Shown: piece after piece, positions 15,301-23,056 of the stretch
How the letters are laid out: each line of letters begins with the position of its first letter
How positions within the stretch are numbered: position 1 is the first letter of the stretch
Assembly: GCA_000727475.1 (NCBI GenBank)
Contig: KL647334.1
Location: forward strand, 256,394 to 320,393
Direction of reading: 5' to 3'
Origin: Sarcocystis neurona
Taxonomy: Eukaryota > Apicomplexa > Conoidasida > Eucoccidiorida > Sarcocystidae
Length of the DNA: 64,000 nucleotides
Position numbers and translations under genes: made by a program
The notes under the pieces: model-generated
The model's input: only the letters and a program-made list of their open reading frames with translations
The model's database searches: none
What the model was told of the DNA's origin: nothing

Positions 15301-17518
15301 TTCCTGCGGGGTATGGAGGACGAGAAGAAGAGGCAACAGAACAAGTCACTGCTGCTGCTGCTGCTGAATCAACCTTCTTCTTCCCGCCACTCCTGTGCAA
15401 CGCCTCCTTTTCTGCGGACCGTTCCTCTGTCTTCTCGAGCTCCTGCTGCTGCTGTTGCTTCTTTGGCTCCTGCTGCTGCTGCTGTGGCTCCTGCTGCTGC
15501 TGTTCCTGATGCTGCAGCTGCTGCCGCTGCTGCGGCATCCTTGCTTCTGCTCTCTCTAAGCACCGCTCGCTTGCACGTCCTGCTCCCCACCATACAGTCC
15601 ACTCCTTCCCGCTGTTGCTGCTGCTGCTTCTGCCAGCACTGCTGCTGCTCTTTCGCCCAACACTGCTGCTGCTGCCGTCCCCCCTTCCGCAGGTGCTTCT
15701 GCTGCCGCTGCCGGCGGCGCGGCTGCGGCTGCTGTCAAGGCGAGAAATGCTGCCGCCGCTCCGGCTTCTGCTGCTGCTGCTGGTTGTCTTCTTGCAGCTG
15801 TTGCTGCCACTGCTGTTGCTCCGAGCGCGATTTATTTTCCACGTTCTACAAGCACCAGTCAGACGCCCCTGCTTCTTCCCCTCAGCCGACACAGCAGCCG
15901 TCGCATGCAGGGGCAGCCGGTTGCTGCTGCCTTCGCTCACTGCTGCTGCTGCTGCTCTTCGCAAGACTTCTCCACAGCCGCTCGAGCGCGTAGGCTGCTC
16001 TTCTACTTCCTCGGTTATACGTGCAGCAGCACTCCGCCGTGGTGCCTTCGTCGCTGTCTCTTCCCCTGCTGCTGCTGGTGCTGCTTCTGCTGTTGCTGTT
16101 ACTGGTGTCTCTGCTCCTGCTGCGGGTGTCGCTGGTGCTGCTGCTCGAACGCGCGTACCCTCTTGTGCTGCTGCTGTTTCTCCTGCTGCGGCCTCATGCC
16201 TCCCTACTGTTGCCACTTCTGCTGCTGTCGTTTCTCCTGTTCCTGTTGCTTCTTCTGCGGCTGCTGCTGCTGCTGTGGCATTGCCTGACGCTCCTGCTGC
16301 TTTGCCGGCCGTCACGGTTGTCCTGTTGCCTGCTGCTGTTGCCGCCGCTCTTCCTGCTACTGCTTTCTTTGCCCCCGCTGCTCCTGAGGACCGTGGTATG
16401 GACAGTCGCTCAGCAGTAGGCTGTCCTTTCAAATTTCCCAGCTCCGGGGGACAGATTGCTGCTGCCACAGATACTTTCTCCGCTGCTGTTCGTGCTGCTG
16501 CTGGCGAGTAACGACGAGCTGCTGCTGCCGCTTGAGGACGAGGAGGAAGAGGAGGAGGAGATGAGGGTGCAACAGCAGGAGCAGCAGGCTGCGCAAGAAC
16601 AGCAACAGGAGAAGCAGTGGTACTTCCTATAGCAGCAGCAGGAGCAGCAGCAGCAGAAGCAACAGGAGGGACAGAAGCAACAGCAGGAGCAGAAGCAGCA
16701 GCAGCAGCAGAAGCAACAGGAGGGACAGAAGCAACAGCAGGAGCAGAAGCAACAGGAGCAGGGCGCAGAGAGGCTGAAGGCAGAGTACCGCTAGAACCGA
16801 ATCTCCAAACAGCGACAGCAGGTCCCGCAACAGCAGCAGGTGCCGTAGCAGCAGCAGGTCCCGCAGCGGCAGGGAGTGGTGGTGGCCGTGCCCGAGGTAC
16901 ACGCGTAGCAGCACACAAAGCTGTCGAGGGTGCTGCAGCAGTCACACCAACGGCAGCACCTGCAGTTTTGCTGTTAGAGGAGGGAAGATATCGCGTTATG
17001 ACGAGCTGCTTTTCAGCCGCGTGCAGCGGCCTGCTGCGGCAGTTCCTGCTGCTAGTGCCGCTGCTATTGTTGCTCTCGCGGTCGCTGCTATCGCTGCGAC
17101 TTTCAGTATTGTTGCTGCCGTTGCTGCTGCTTCTCTGGGTACTGCCGCTTGTGGGGTTTCGGCGTGAACGGGAGAGGCACAAGCTGCTGCTGTTACCGCC
17201 GAGCGCACTCCTCGCAGCCCCTCCGCTGCAGTATGTCTTCACTGCAATGCCGCTGCTGCCGCTTCTGCTGCTGCTGCTGTTCCTGCTGCTGCCGCCGTTT
17301 CTGACGGTGCTGGTGTTGCTGCGAGTGCTGCTGTCGCCCCTGCAGGTCCTGTTGCTATTACTGTCCGTGCTGCTTCTGTTGCGCGTGCCGCTGCGGCTGC
17401 TGCTGTTGGCCGTCGGGCTGCTGCTGCTGCTGCGCTTCGCCTCTGTCGGCCGCCGGGGACGCTGCTCCTCGCAGCTTTCGCTGTCGCTACCGCCCTTCCT
17501 GCTGTTTTGCTGCAGCAT
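237..17518 (-). CDS. Long coiled-coil protein of unknown function, multi-exon, partial (3' end beyond window)
   Basis: Read leftwards. Predicted exons in coding order: within 17518-13856, then (possibly) 12174-12136, 9993-9932, 9243-9082, 7353-7281, 6145-6120, 4911-4807, 3410-3245, 1943-1774, 303-237. The last eight join to exactly 277 codons with matching phases and encode almost uninterrupted helix with Leu, Glu, Gln and Lys spaced in heptads, typical of a coiled coil (cytoskeletal, centrosomal or tethering proteins look like this). I recognise no catalytic or named domain. The 5' end is unclear: the open frame reaches 17518 in CAG/CTG sequence, and further exons may lie upstream. Introns carry the same repeat classes as RPA2. 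Orientation is supported by splice signals on the minus strand only. Confidence 0.75.
366..790. repeat. CAG tract (CTG on the coding strand of the coiled-coil gene)
   Basis: CAG-rich, interrupted sequence directly upstream, in sense, of the acceptor of exon 303-237. Open in several frames because CAG/CTG repeats lack stops; no coding is inferred. Confidence 0.85.
846..1763. repeat. Cluster I of the GGTGTACGTACACC palindrome
   Basis: Six copies: 846-859 (one change), 1062-1075 (last base differs), 1171-1184 (perfect), 1390-1403 (degenerate), 1566-1579 (one change) and 1750-1763 (perfect). Flanks often read GCGG before and CCGAA after. The intervening DNA is ordinary mixed sequence, unlike the TA-rich surroundings. 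Confidence 0.85.
1774..1943 (-). CDS. Coiled-coil gene exon
   Basis: It encodes LEKGMKMKDDEIRVSRQLQQ, then KEEEIQKLLRQLQSLQFEGE and ends EVEKAAKN(R). Acceptor GGCTAG, donor GTACTT. A GGTGTACGTACACC palindrome sits 11 bases into the following intron. Confidence 0.85.
1980..3244. repeat. Intron with TA/CATA microsatellites and purine-rich tract
   Basis: TA- and CATA-rich from about 2030 to 2660, then a GAAGA-type purine-rich tract to 3240. No gene seen. Confidence 0.7.
3245..3410 (-). CDS. Coiled-coil gene exon
   Basis: It encodes HTVQDLKDWQEKISHGHIAA, then VLQRQKDAEARISLAEAEAQ and NERDIVAQRLAE. Acceptor GCATAG (3411-3412) was preferred to one 14 bases further in because only it keeps the phase. 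Donor GTATGC, phase 0. Confidence 0.85.
3420..3960. repeat. CAG tract before exon 3410-3245 (in minus sense, CTG before its acceptor)
   Basis: Interrupted CAG/AGC repeats mixed with GAAGAA. No gene seen. Confidence 0.8.
3960..4795. repeat. GGAGAC purine-rich satellite-like tract
   Basis: About 830 bases almost entirely purine on the + strand apart from regular C residues, built from GGAGAC and GAGACAGA words. Dense G runs at 4525-4640 could form G-quadruplex or triplex structures. Lies in an intron of the coiled-coil gene. Confidence 0.85.
4807..4911 (-). CDS. Coiled-coil gene exon
   Basis: It encodes ALVNVLQYELEKKTRVIHSL then QTQLARKEEQLYEL. Acceptor TTCTGTTCGAG, donor GTACGT, phase 2 out. 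Strong heptad pattern. Confidence 0.85.
4912..6119. repeat. Intron, TA/CA-rich
   Basis: Mostly ACACATA and TATATG microsatellite from about 5100 to 6010. No gene seen. Confidence 0.7.
6120..6145 (-). CDS. Possible 26-nt microexon of the coiled-coil gene
   Basis: A very good acceptor (pyrimidines then TTTTTAG) is followed by codons for TEMSGRLY and a donor GTATGA. Phase 0 in and phase 2 out is exactly what is needed to bridge 7281 and 4911, giving RIA-TEMSGRLYT-ALVNVL as continuous helix. The short length keeps confidence modest. Confidence 0.45.
6190..7270. repeat. Intron, TA/CA microsatellite and purine tract
   Basis: 6190-6400 is mixed sequence with a + frame containing EEEMERKGRRTKKMENV, not assigned. 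6420-6990 is TA/CA-rich and 7080-7200 is purine-rich. Confidence 0.6.
7281..7353 (-). CDS. Coiled-coil gene exon
   Basis: It encodes HQASLVGLAQTEVAEQEMEK then QRIA. Acceptor CTGCAG, donor GTGAGG. The first base completes the Arg codon split from the previous exon; it leaves in phase 0. Confidence 0.8.
7386..7590. repeat. CAG tract with 36-bp tandem unit
   Basis: Two near-identical 36-bp units (AACAGCGGCAGTAATAGC plus CAG triplets and GTTGAC or GATGAC) sit within a CAG tract that is CTG in minus sense, upstream of the acceptor of exon 7353-7281. Confidence 0.8.
7730..8570. repeat. TA/CA/GA microsatellite
   Basis: ATATATGTA, ACACACA and GAGAGAGA words with little unique sequence. No gene seen. 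Confidence 0.75.
8630..9080. repeat. CTG tract with 51-bp tandem unit
   Basis: Contains two copies of a 51-bp unit beginning GGTGCCTGTGCTG at 8821 and 8872. In minus sense this is CAG directly after the GTGAGC donor of exon 9243-9082. Confidence 0.85.
9082..9243 (-). CDS. Coiled-coil gene exon
   Basis: A CTG run ending CTGCAG forms the acceptor and GTGAGC the donor. It encodes QKDEEAGSLHAALRIAAKEN, then AQLQQQVVEAQQICISLKQQ and ends ESLYRDTQ(R). Heptad spacing is clear. Confidence 0.85.
9244..9890. repeat. CAG-rich intron
   Basis: CAG/AGAAG-rich between exons 9993-9932 and 9243-9082, CTG in minus sense and running into the downstream acceptor. Confidence 0.8.
9932..9993 (-). CDS. Coiled-coil gene exon
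   Basis: Acceptor TTCTTTCAG and donor GTAAGT are both close to consensus. It encodes RLKHVVHVQDCQILSLRDLL, phase 0 in and phase 2 out, joining cleanly to the next exon. Confidence 0.75.
10230..10515. repeat. AAAGGCAGCAG tandem array
   Basis: Highly regular alternation of GGCAGCAG with AAA or CA spacers over about 285 bases. All three + frames are open across it. CTG-type in minus sense, upstream of exon 9993-9932. Confidence 0.9.
10520..12060. repeat. Purine-rich, TA-rich and GGGAGACAC tracts
   Basis: 10540-10830 is GGAGAC/GAAGAG purine-rich, 10990-11780 is TA/GAGACAC microsatellite, and 11795-11950 is a clear GGGAGACAC array. No gene seen. Confidence 0.7.
12136..12174 (-). CDS. Possible small exon of the coiled-coil gene
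   Basis: Acceptor TTTCTTCGTAG is strong. It gives DIEDEARVSAFRG before GTGATT, phase 0 on both sides, which would fit between the large exon and 9993-9932. A competing + strand reading (about 12062-12183, containing IDERTNLQSLLEMQR) also looks protein-like, so the call is tentative. Confidence 0.3.
12180..13570. repeat. TA-rich microsatellite
   Basis: ATATATGTATACATA words throughout, except about 12955-13110, which is mixed sequence without a convincing frame. Confidence 0.75.
13856..17518 (-). CDS. Coiled-coil gene, large low-complexity exon (boundaries uncertain)
   Basis: One minus-strand frame stays open for about 1,220 codons before donor GTAGGC (13855). It ends ...TDAAALQ. The most protein-like parts are LEKTEERSAEKEALHR after a Gln run (about 15.4-15.5 kb), EFSEQLRLRYSHREAEQQRA (about 14.9 kb) and DENRIASREKQQRLATEA (about 14.0 kb). 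Between them are Ser/Arg- or Ala-rich stretches. CAG/CTG sequence has few stops in any frame, so length alone proves little. Part of this, especially above about 15.6 kb and around 14.3-14.6 kb where another frame is also helix-like, may be intron or be read in a different frame. Confidence 0.45.
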
Positions 17519-19218
17519 GGTTGGGCTGCGGCAGGTAAAGCAGCAGCTGCCGCTGCCGCGGCTGCTAACAGGCAGCCTCTACGAGAACAGCAGCAGCGCA
17601 CGGGATCAGCAGGCGGCGGCAATGGACAGGAAGCGGCAGGAAGGCAGCGGCGACACAAACACCAGCAGCAGCGGAAGGAACGAGAGCGGCAGCAAGAGAA
17701 ACAGCGGCAAGGAGAGCAGCAGCAAGGAGGTGAGCAGCACCAGGAAGGAGAGCAGCAGGAAAAAGAGCAGCAGCGGGAGGAGACACACACTACCGCAAGG
17801 ACTGACAAGAGCAGCAGCTATACATGCAGAGGAGGGATGCGGGTGCTGCAGAAGCTGCGGAGCAGCTGCGTCGTCACACAGACTCAGAGAAGCAGCAGCA
17901 GCAGCAGGAGTGCGGAGGGGGGCAGCAGCGCCCCTGTGTTTTCGCGGTTGCTGCAGTGGAGCAGCAGTCCGAAGAGCAGCAGCACCAGGAAACGCTCTGC
18001 AGCAGCAGCAGCAAGAGCAGCCGCGGCACTTGAGGTGACTGCAGCGGAGAACCGTGTACGAGCGCAGCGGCAGCACGGAGGAAGACGTGACTCAGGGACA
18101 CACAGCGAAGGAGGAGCCGCAGGAAAAAACAGGACAAGCAGCAGCAGCAATCTCGACTTTGCAGGAACAAGCGAAGAAAAAGAGGAAGGAGCAGCAGCAG
18201 CAGCAGACAGTGAAGAGGCACACGACTACGCGTGATGGCGACTGCAATGTCGACTCCCGCGTGCTGCTTTCTTCTGCGGCGCAGCGACTCGCCGGCGGCA
18301 GCAGCAGCAGAAGCAAGTCCAGCACAAGCAAGTCCAGCAGAAGCAACTCCAGCAGCGGCAAGTCGAGCAGCAGAAAGTTGAGCAGCAGCAAGTCAAGCAG
18401 CAGCAAGTCGAGCAGCAGCAAGACGAGCAGCGGCAAGTCGAGCAGCAGCAAGTCGAGCAGCAGCAAAAAGCGGTGAGAGAACAAGCAGCAGCAGCAGACA
18501 CACCACAGGGTCCTCAGCGCGGTTGCTGCTGTCCCCAGAGCAGCAGCAGGAGCGAAGCGGCAGCTGGGGAGCAGCAGCCACAGCGAGAAGCGGCAAGCAG
18601 AGGAGAGAGAGCGAGATATAGATAGAGCAGGAGCTCTCCTCGAAAAGATGTGCTGCGCGGAGAGGGAGCAGCAAAGTGGGGATGTGTTGCTAAAGGACAG
18701 CAGCTGGAGCCGACGCCCGCGCGCGCAGAGCGGCAACACGGCAGCAGAGCAGCGCAGGGGACGCGGAGGAGAGGGGAAGAAGAGAAGGAGGCCACGAGCG
18801 GCTGCTGCTTCTTTCTCAGTCAACAGCCGAGCAGCAGCAGCAGCAGCGGAGTCTTGAGAAGCGCAGAGGATTAGGAACGCCACAGAAGGAGAGACACAGA
18901 GAGAGCAAGAGACCGCAAGACGACGAAATAGGAAGATGATGTGCAGTTCTTCTGATGGACTTGCGGCTGCTGCCTCTCGACGGCTGCGTACGCGTGGGCC
19001 CGTTACGCTGCCCGAGACAGAGAGAAGCAGCAGCCGCGCGCGCACCCGCGGGCGCGAGGCCGCGAAGCAACTGCGCCGGCCGGGTGCAGCAGCAGCAGCA
19101 ACAGCCGGGCTAGTCAAGACCACACACACAAGAGCAGCAGGGGCAGCCGCAGCAACAGGGTAAAAATGAGTCGACGACACCGCAGCAGCACGTTTGGTAA
19201 GAGCAGGAAGACAGCAAA

Positions 19219-19451
19219 ATGGAGTGTACGCGTGAAGGAGGAGACCTTGTGCGCATGACGTTGCAATTTCTAGAAGAAACCGTGAAGGGAACAGAAATTC
19301 TACCATTTCTACGACGACGACGACTTGTTTTGAAACTTGGGCAGCACAGCAGCAAGAGCAGGCAGACAAGCAGCAACACGGGACGCAACAGCACCGCCAA
19401 CAGCAACAGCAGCTGCAGCAGGTCTAGGGTAGCATCGGGAACTGGGTCCTA
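19219..19451 (+). CDS. Possible + strand coding fragment
   Basis: From an ATG: MECTREGGDLVRMTLQFLEE, then TVKGTEILPFLRRRR and a Ser-rich tail. This stretch is not simple repeat, and its + frame is far more protein-like than either minus frame. No family is recognised and no neighbouring exon can be joined with confidence. Confidence 0.3.
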
Positions 19452-19826
19452 GGAAGTGAAGAAGCAACAGCAGCAAGACGACCCGTGCAGCAAGTAGCCT
19501 TTGTTGCTGCTGGGAGCGTGTCAGAGAGTGGCGTGGTGCTGGGACGCGGGGCAGGAACAGCGCACGTGCCGGGATCTTTGCCCCGTGCGCCGCCGCCGCT
19601 GCTCCCGCTTCTGCTCCTGCAGCCGCTACACTCGAATGGGTTGCTGTTTTTGCTGACACAGCAGTAGCAGTAGCGGCAGCAGCAGGCCAGCCGCCATCAC
19701 TCCTGCTGTGTGTGTGTTCGTGGGAGTGGAGCAGCTGCTGCTTTTGCTGCGCAGACGTGTCGTCATGCCTCCGCCTGCTGCTGTTGCTGCTGCTGCCGCC
19801 GCTGCCATGCCTTGGTCTCTTCACAG

Positions 19827-19890
19827 GTGCGACGTTTTTTCTCGATGCCGAGAACATGGCGCGGCTCCAGGCGGCGCGGGACGTGTCACC
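19827..19890 (+). CDS. Possible + strand exon
   Basis: A pyrimidine-rich CTG tract and TCTTCACAG acceptor are followed by ATFFLDAENMARLQAARDV, with possible donors near 19880-19890. The layout (CTG tract then acceptor) is the one seen before assigned exons. No family recognised. It could belong with 19219-19451. Confidence 0.3.
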
Positions 19891-20044
19891 GCTGCCAGCA
19901 CCTGTGGCTGCGACCCGCACGCGTCGTCGTCTGCTGCTGCTGATGCGGCTCCTGTGCGGCTGCTGCAGGCCCCAGACCCCGGGCTGTGGTTGCCGCGACT
20001 GCGCGGCGGCTTGCTTCAGCGGCACACACCACCGCAGTTATCCA

Positions 20045-20140
20045 GACGCAGAGACGTGAAGAATAGTAGGAAGCACCGACAGCAAGGAAATCGGGTTCTT
20101 CATACGTGAAGGACTCGCAGGGAAGTAACTTGGCATGGAG
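20045..20140 (-). CDS. Possible minus-strand exon in the repeat mosaic
   Basis: The minus frame reads ELHAKLLPCESFTYEEPDFL then AVGASYYSSRLC in sequence that is not a simple repeat. It would be an upstream exon of the coiled-coil gene if that gene extends this far, but no phase chain can be made. Confidence 0.2.
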
Positions 20141-21839
20141 TTCCTCTCAACGTGTGCTGTGACTGCCACGGCGGGTTGTGTGTAACATGCCGCAGCAGCA
20201 GCAGCAGCAGGGGCACGAACAGCAGCAGGGCAACCGCCGCAGCAGCAGCAGCAGCAGCCACTGCAGCCACCGGCAGAGTGCCCCACTAGTGCGGCACCGC
20301 AGCACCAGCCGCAGCCCGTGCGACGACAGCAGCGCGAGCCGGAGCAGCAGAGACTGATCGCTGGGCGTGCTGTATGCTGCTGCTGATAAAATGAGGAGTG
20401 CATGCGGCATGCAGTTTTTTTCAGTCGCTACGTAGCCCCGTACCGGCAGCACAGCATCGCCGCAGAATAACAGCAGCACACGGAGCAGCAGCAACAACAG
20501 CGTAGCAGCAACACCACAGCACAACAGCAGCAGCACCGCAGCAACAGGAGCAACAGCAGCACAGCAGCAACAGGAGCAGGACATTGTGGGGCCAAACGAA
20601 TCGAGACTCCACGTCGATGCTGTTGCTAGTCAGTGCGCTGCAACGGCTGCGGCGGCGACATAGAGCAGCACCGAAGTCCCGAGATAAAAAGGTTGGCGCA
20701 GCAATAGCAGCAGCAAGACGAGCAGCAGAAGCAGGACGACCCGCGGGAGCAGCAGCTGCTCCAGCAATTCTCGCAGTGAGGGCGAGTAAAAAAATAGCTA
20801 CAGGAGCAGCAGACGCAAGTGAAGAGGGAGAAAGCGTTAAACATCTGTTGTATGTGTGCTCCGCGCTTCTTCATAGCAACAGGCGCCGCAGCAGGCGCCA
20901 GACAAGCACCAACCGCAAGTGGACGTTCCGCGGCAACGGCAGCAGGAATAACGGCGAAACAGCAACAACAGAAGAACAAAAGGAGCAACTGCATTCAGAG
21001 CCACAGCAGCAGCAACAGCAGCAGAAGCGCGAACAGCATCCGCAGCAACTGCAGCAGCAAAATCAGCAGCGACACCGGCGTAATCCCGGGCAACAGCTGC
21101 AGCAGCAACACAGTTGCAGTAGCAACGGCAGCAGAAGAGTCGGTCTGCCCCGAAGCACTTCAGCAGAACGAGTGCAGCGCTGGACGGAAGGGAGTGAACC
21201 TCCAGGCGAGCAGTCGCTCCTGCTGGCCCTGTTTCAGCCACGCGTGGCTCCACAAAGCAGCAGCAGCCAAGTGGAAACCTGGGAACGCTAGCAGCACCGA
21301 AGTGTTGAGCTGCAGCAGCAGTAGCTGGTCATCGAAAGCAGCGGCAGCAGCAGAAGCGGCAGCAGCTGGAGCGGCAGCAGCAGCAGCAGCAGAAGCGACA
21401 GCAGCAGCAGCGACACAGGAGAACTGCAGCAGGTGGAAAGCAGCAAGAAGATGCGTGTCTGGCTGCAGCAGCTCCGTCGGTAAATAAGCAGCAGCTCGCG
21501 GCAGTAGCAGATGAAAGATTCCCCGGACCTGTAGCTGCTGTGATGGTGCTGCACCAGAGCTTGTGTACTCGCGGCAGCAGCGACGCCACCAGCTGGTACA
21601 CAACATTAGGAGAAAGTAGAAGAAGAAGAGCAGCTGCAGTTACAGCAGGAACCGCAGCAGCAGCCCCGCAGGCCCAACAGCCACGACAGCCGACCGGTGC
21701 CAGGTAGCGGCCCCGCCCCCAGCAGCAGCAGCAGCAGCCGCGTCGTCAGCAGCAGCATCAGGTGCAGCCGAGCAGCGGCTGCAGCAGCAGAAGCAGCTTT
21801 TCTAGAGCGATACTCTGGGGAGATCTCAGGTGAATACGT

Positions 21840-22010
21840 TCAACACGACTCTTTTGCAGAGCTGCAGGCATCTTCGCGTTTTGCTGCCGTAGCTGTTTTT
21901 CTGTGCGCTGCTGCTGCAGCTGGCTCCACCTGCGCGCCAGCAGCAACAGCAGTGTTCCTGGCTGCCCTGCTGCTCCACCTTCTTCTCGCCGCTGCTGTAG
22001 CCACACCCAG
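21840..22010 (-). CDS. Possible minus-strand coiled-coil fragment
   Basis: The minus frame reads RRWSQLQQQRTEKQLRQQNA then KMPAALQKSRVE before a GTATTC donor, resembling the coiled-coil gene. The + frame over the same bases (VQHDSFAELQASSRFAAVAV) is also plausible, so the strand is not settled. Confidence 0.25.
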   Translation of the reverse strand: MGVATAAARRRWSSRAARNTAVAAGAQVEPAAAAAHRKTATAAKREDACSSAKESC

Positions 22011-22189
22011 CAGCTTCTCTCTTTTGTGCTACGGCAACTCCCCTCCCATCTCTGCTGCTGCGACGTATCTGCCGGTGCTGCTGCGGCGGCCAGGACTCAA
22101 GCAGCGCGCCTGCTCCGCACTTCCCCGCACTATGTGCTGCAGCTCTACGCACCAGCCCGATACATCTCCAGTCACGTTCGCGCAAATTA

Positions 22190-22480
22190 TACACATATAT
22201 ATTCATTGCTGTATGTGTGAAGATATGACATATGTGCGTATGTGAGTATGTGTGTATTTGCGCACGTGTAATACATAGCTCTGCATGGGCATGGCTGTAT
22301 CTTTAAATATGTACGTATGCATGTATACAGCTCTCTACGCACGTGTGTACGCATATATATATATATGTGTACATATACAGCTGGTTGTCTAGTAATGCTG
22401 AAACGTATATATATCATATGTGTGTGCATGGATGCGCGCGCATATGTATATAGAGGCGGCGGTGTACTAGTGCTGGAGCA
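22190..22480. repeat. TA-rich stretch upstream of RPA2
   Basis: TATATGTG-type microsatellite ending about 150 bases before the chosen RPA2 start. It may include the promoter, but no defined core element is recognisable. Confidence 0.5.
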
Positions 22481-22629
22481 GGGACTTTGTGGAGAAGCAA
22501 AGTGACTGCAGCAGTGAAGTCTCCGCTCCGGCCGCTGTGTGGTCGTTTTCTTCTCCGTCTTTGACTGCAGCGTGGCTTCTTCATTTTTCTTCCGTCGTCC
22601 TCGTCCGTCGTTTCTTCTTCGTTGGCAGT

Positions 22630-23056
22630 ATGACGCCGGGACGCGCGCCGGTAGCAGCAGCCGCTGCTACTTGCCGGCCTCCGAGCAGCGCTGCTTCTGC
22701 TGCTGGCGCCGCTTCTGCTGCTGCTGCTCCTGCTGCTTTCTCCGCGTCTGCTGCTGCTGGGACAGCATTTTCTGCTTCGGCTGCGTCTGCGTCTGCTGCG
22801 GAGGCTTCCCGTTCTGCCGCTGCTGCTGCTGGTGGCAAAGGCAGCAAGCGGCCCTCGACCATGCCGGCGTCTGCACGCTGTCGCTGCGCCTTCAACGCAG
22901 CTCTGCAGCAGGCAGCTTTTCCTCACGTGGGGTCCTTCGACACGTTTGCTCGGGTGTACATACACCGCATTGTCCGCAGCCTCCCAGTTCTGTACGTCGA
23001 CCCGGTCCTCGACACGGACAGAGACGCTATCAATCCGTACTACGTCCCCACAGAAC
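22630..23056 (+). CDS. RPA2: RPA2 exon 1 (N-terminus, Ala-rich leader)
   Basis: Residues 1-142. About 75 residues of Ala/Ser-rich low complexity (GCT/GCC repeats) precede the conserved start of the family: [10 protein letters not shown], then RSLPVLYV, which aligns without gaps to human HVESF...AIPPFEF. The exon ends in phase 1 at donor GTAGGC (23057). A copy of the GTGTAC palindrome (22953-22966) lies inside the coding frame. The start codon is uncertain because the leader is not conserved. Confidence 0.75.

Larger units (their letters stand above)
16550..22180. repeat. CAG/CTG mosaic between the two genes
   Basis: Blocks of CAG and CTG alternate in strand (for example CAG at 16.55-16.97, CTG at 17.0-17.55, CAG at 17.6-19.1, CTG at 19.5-20.0, CAG at 20.16-21.8 kb). 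Long open frames occur on both strands; few carry non-repetitive protein-like sequence. Confidence 0.75.
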
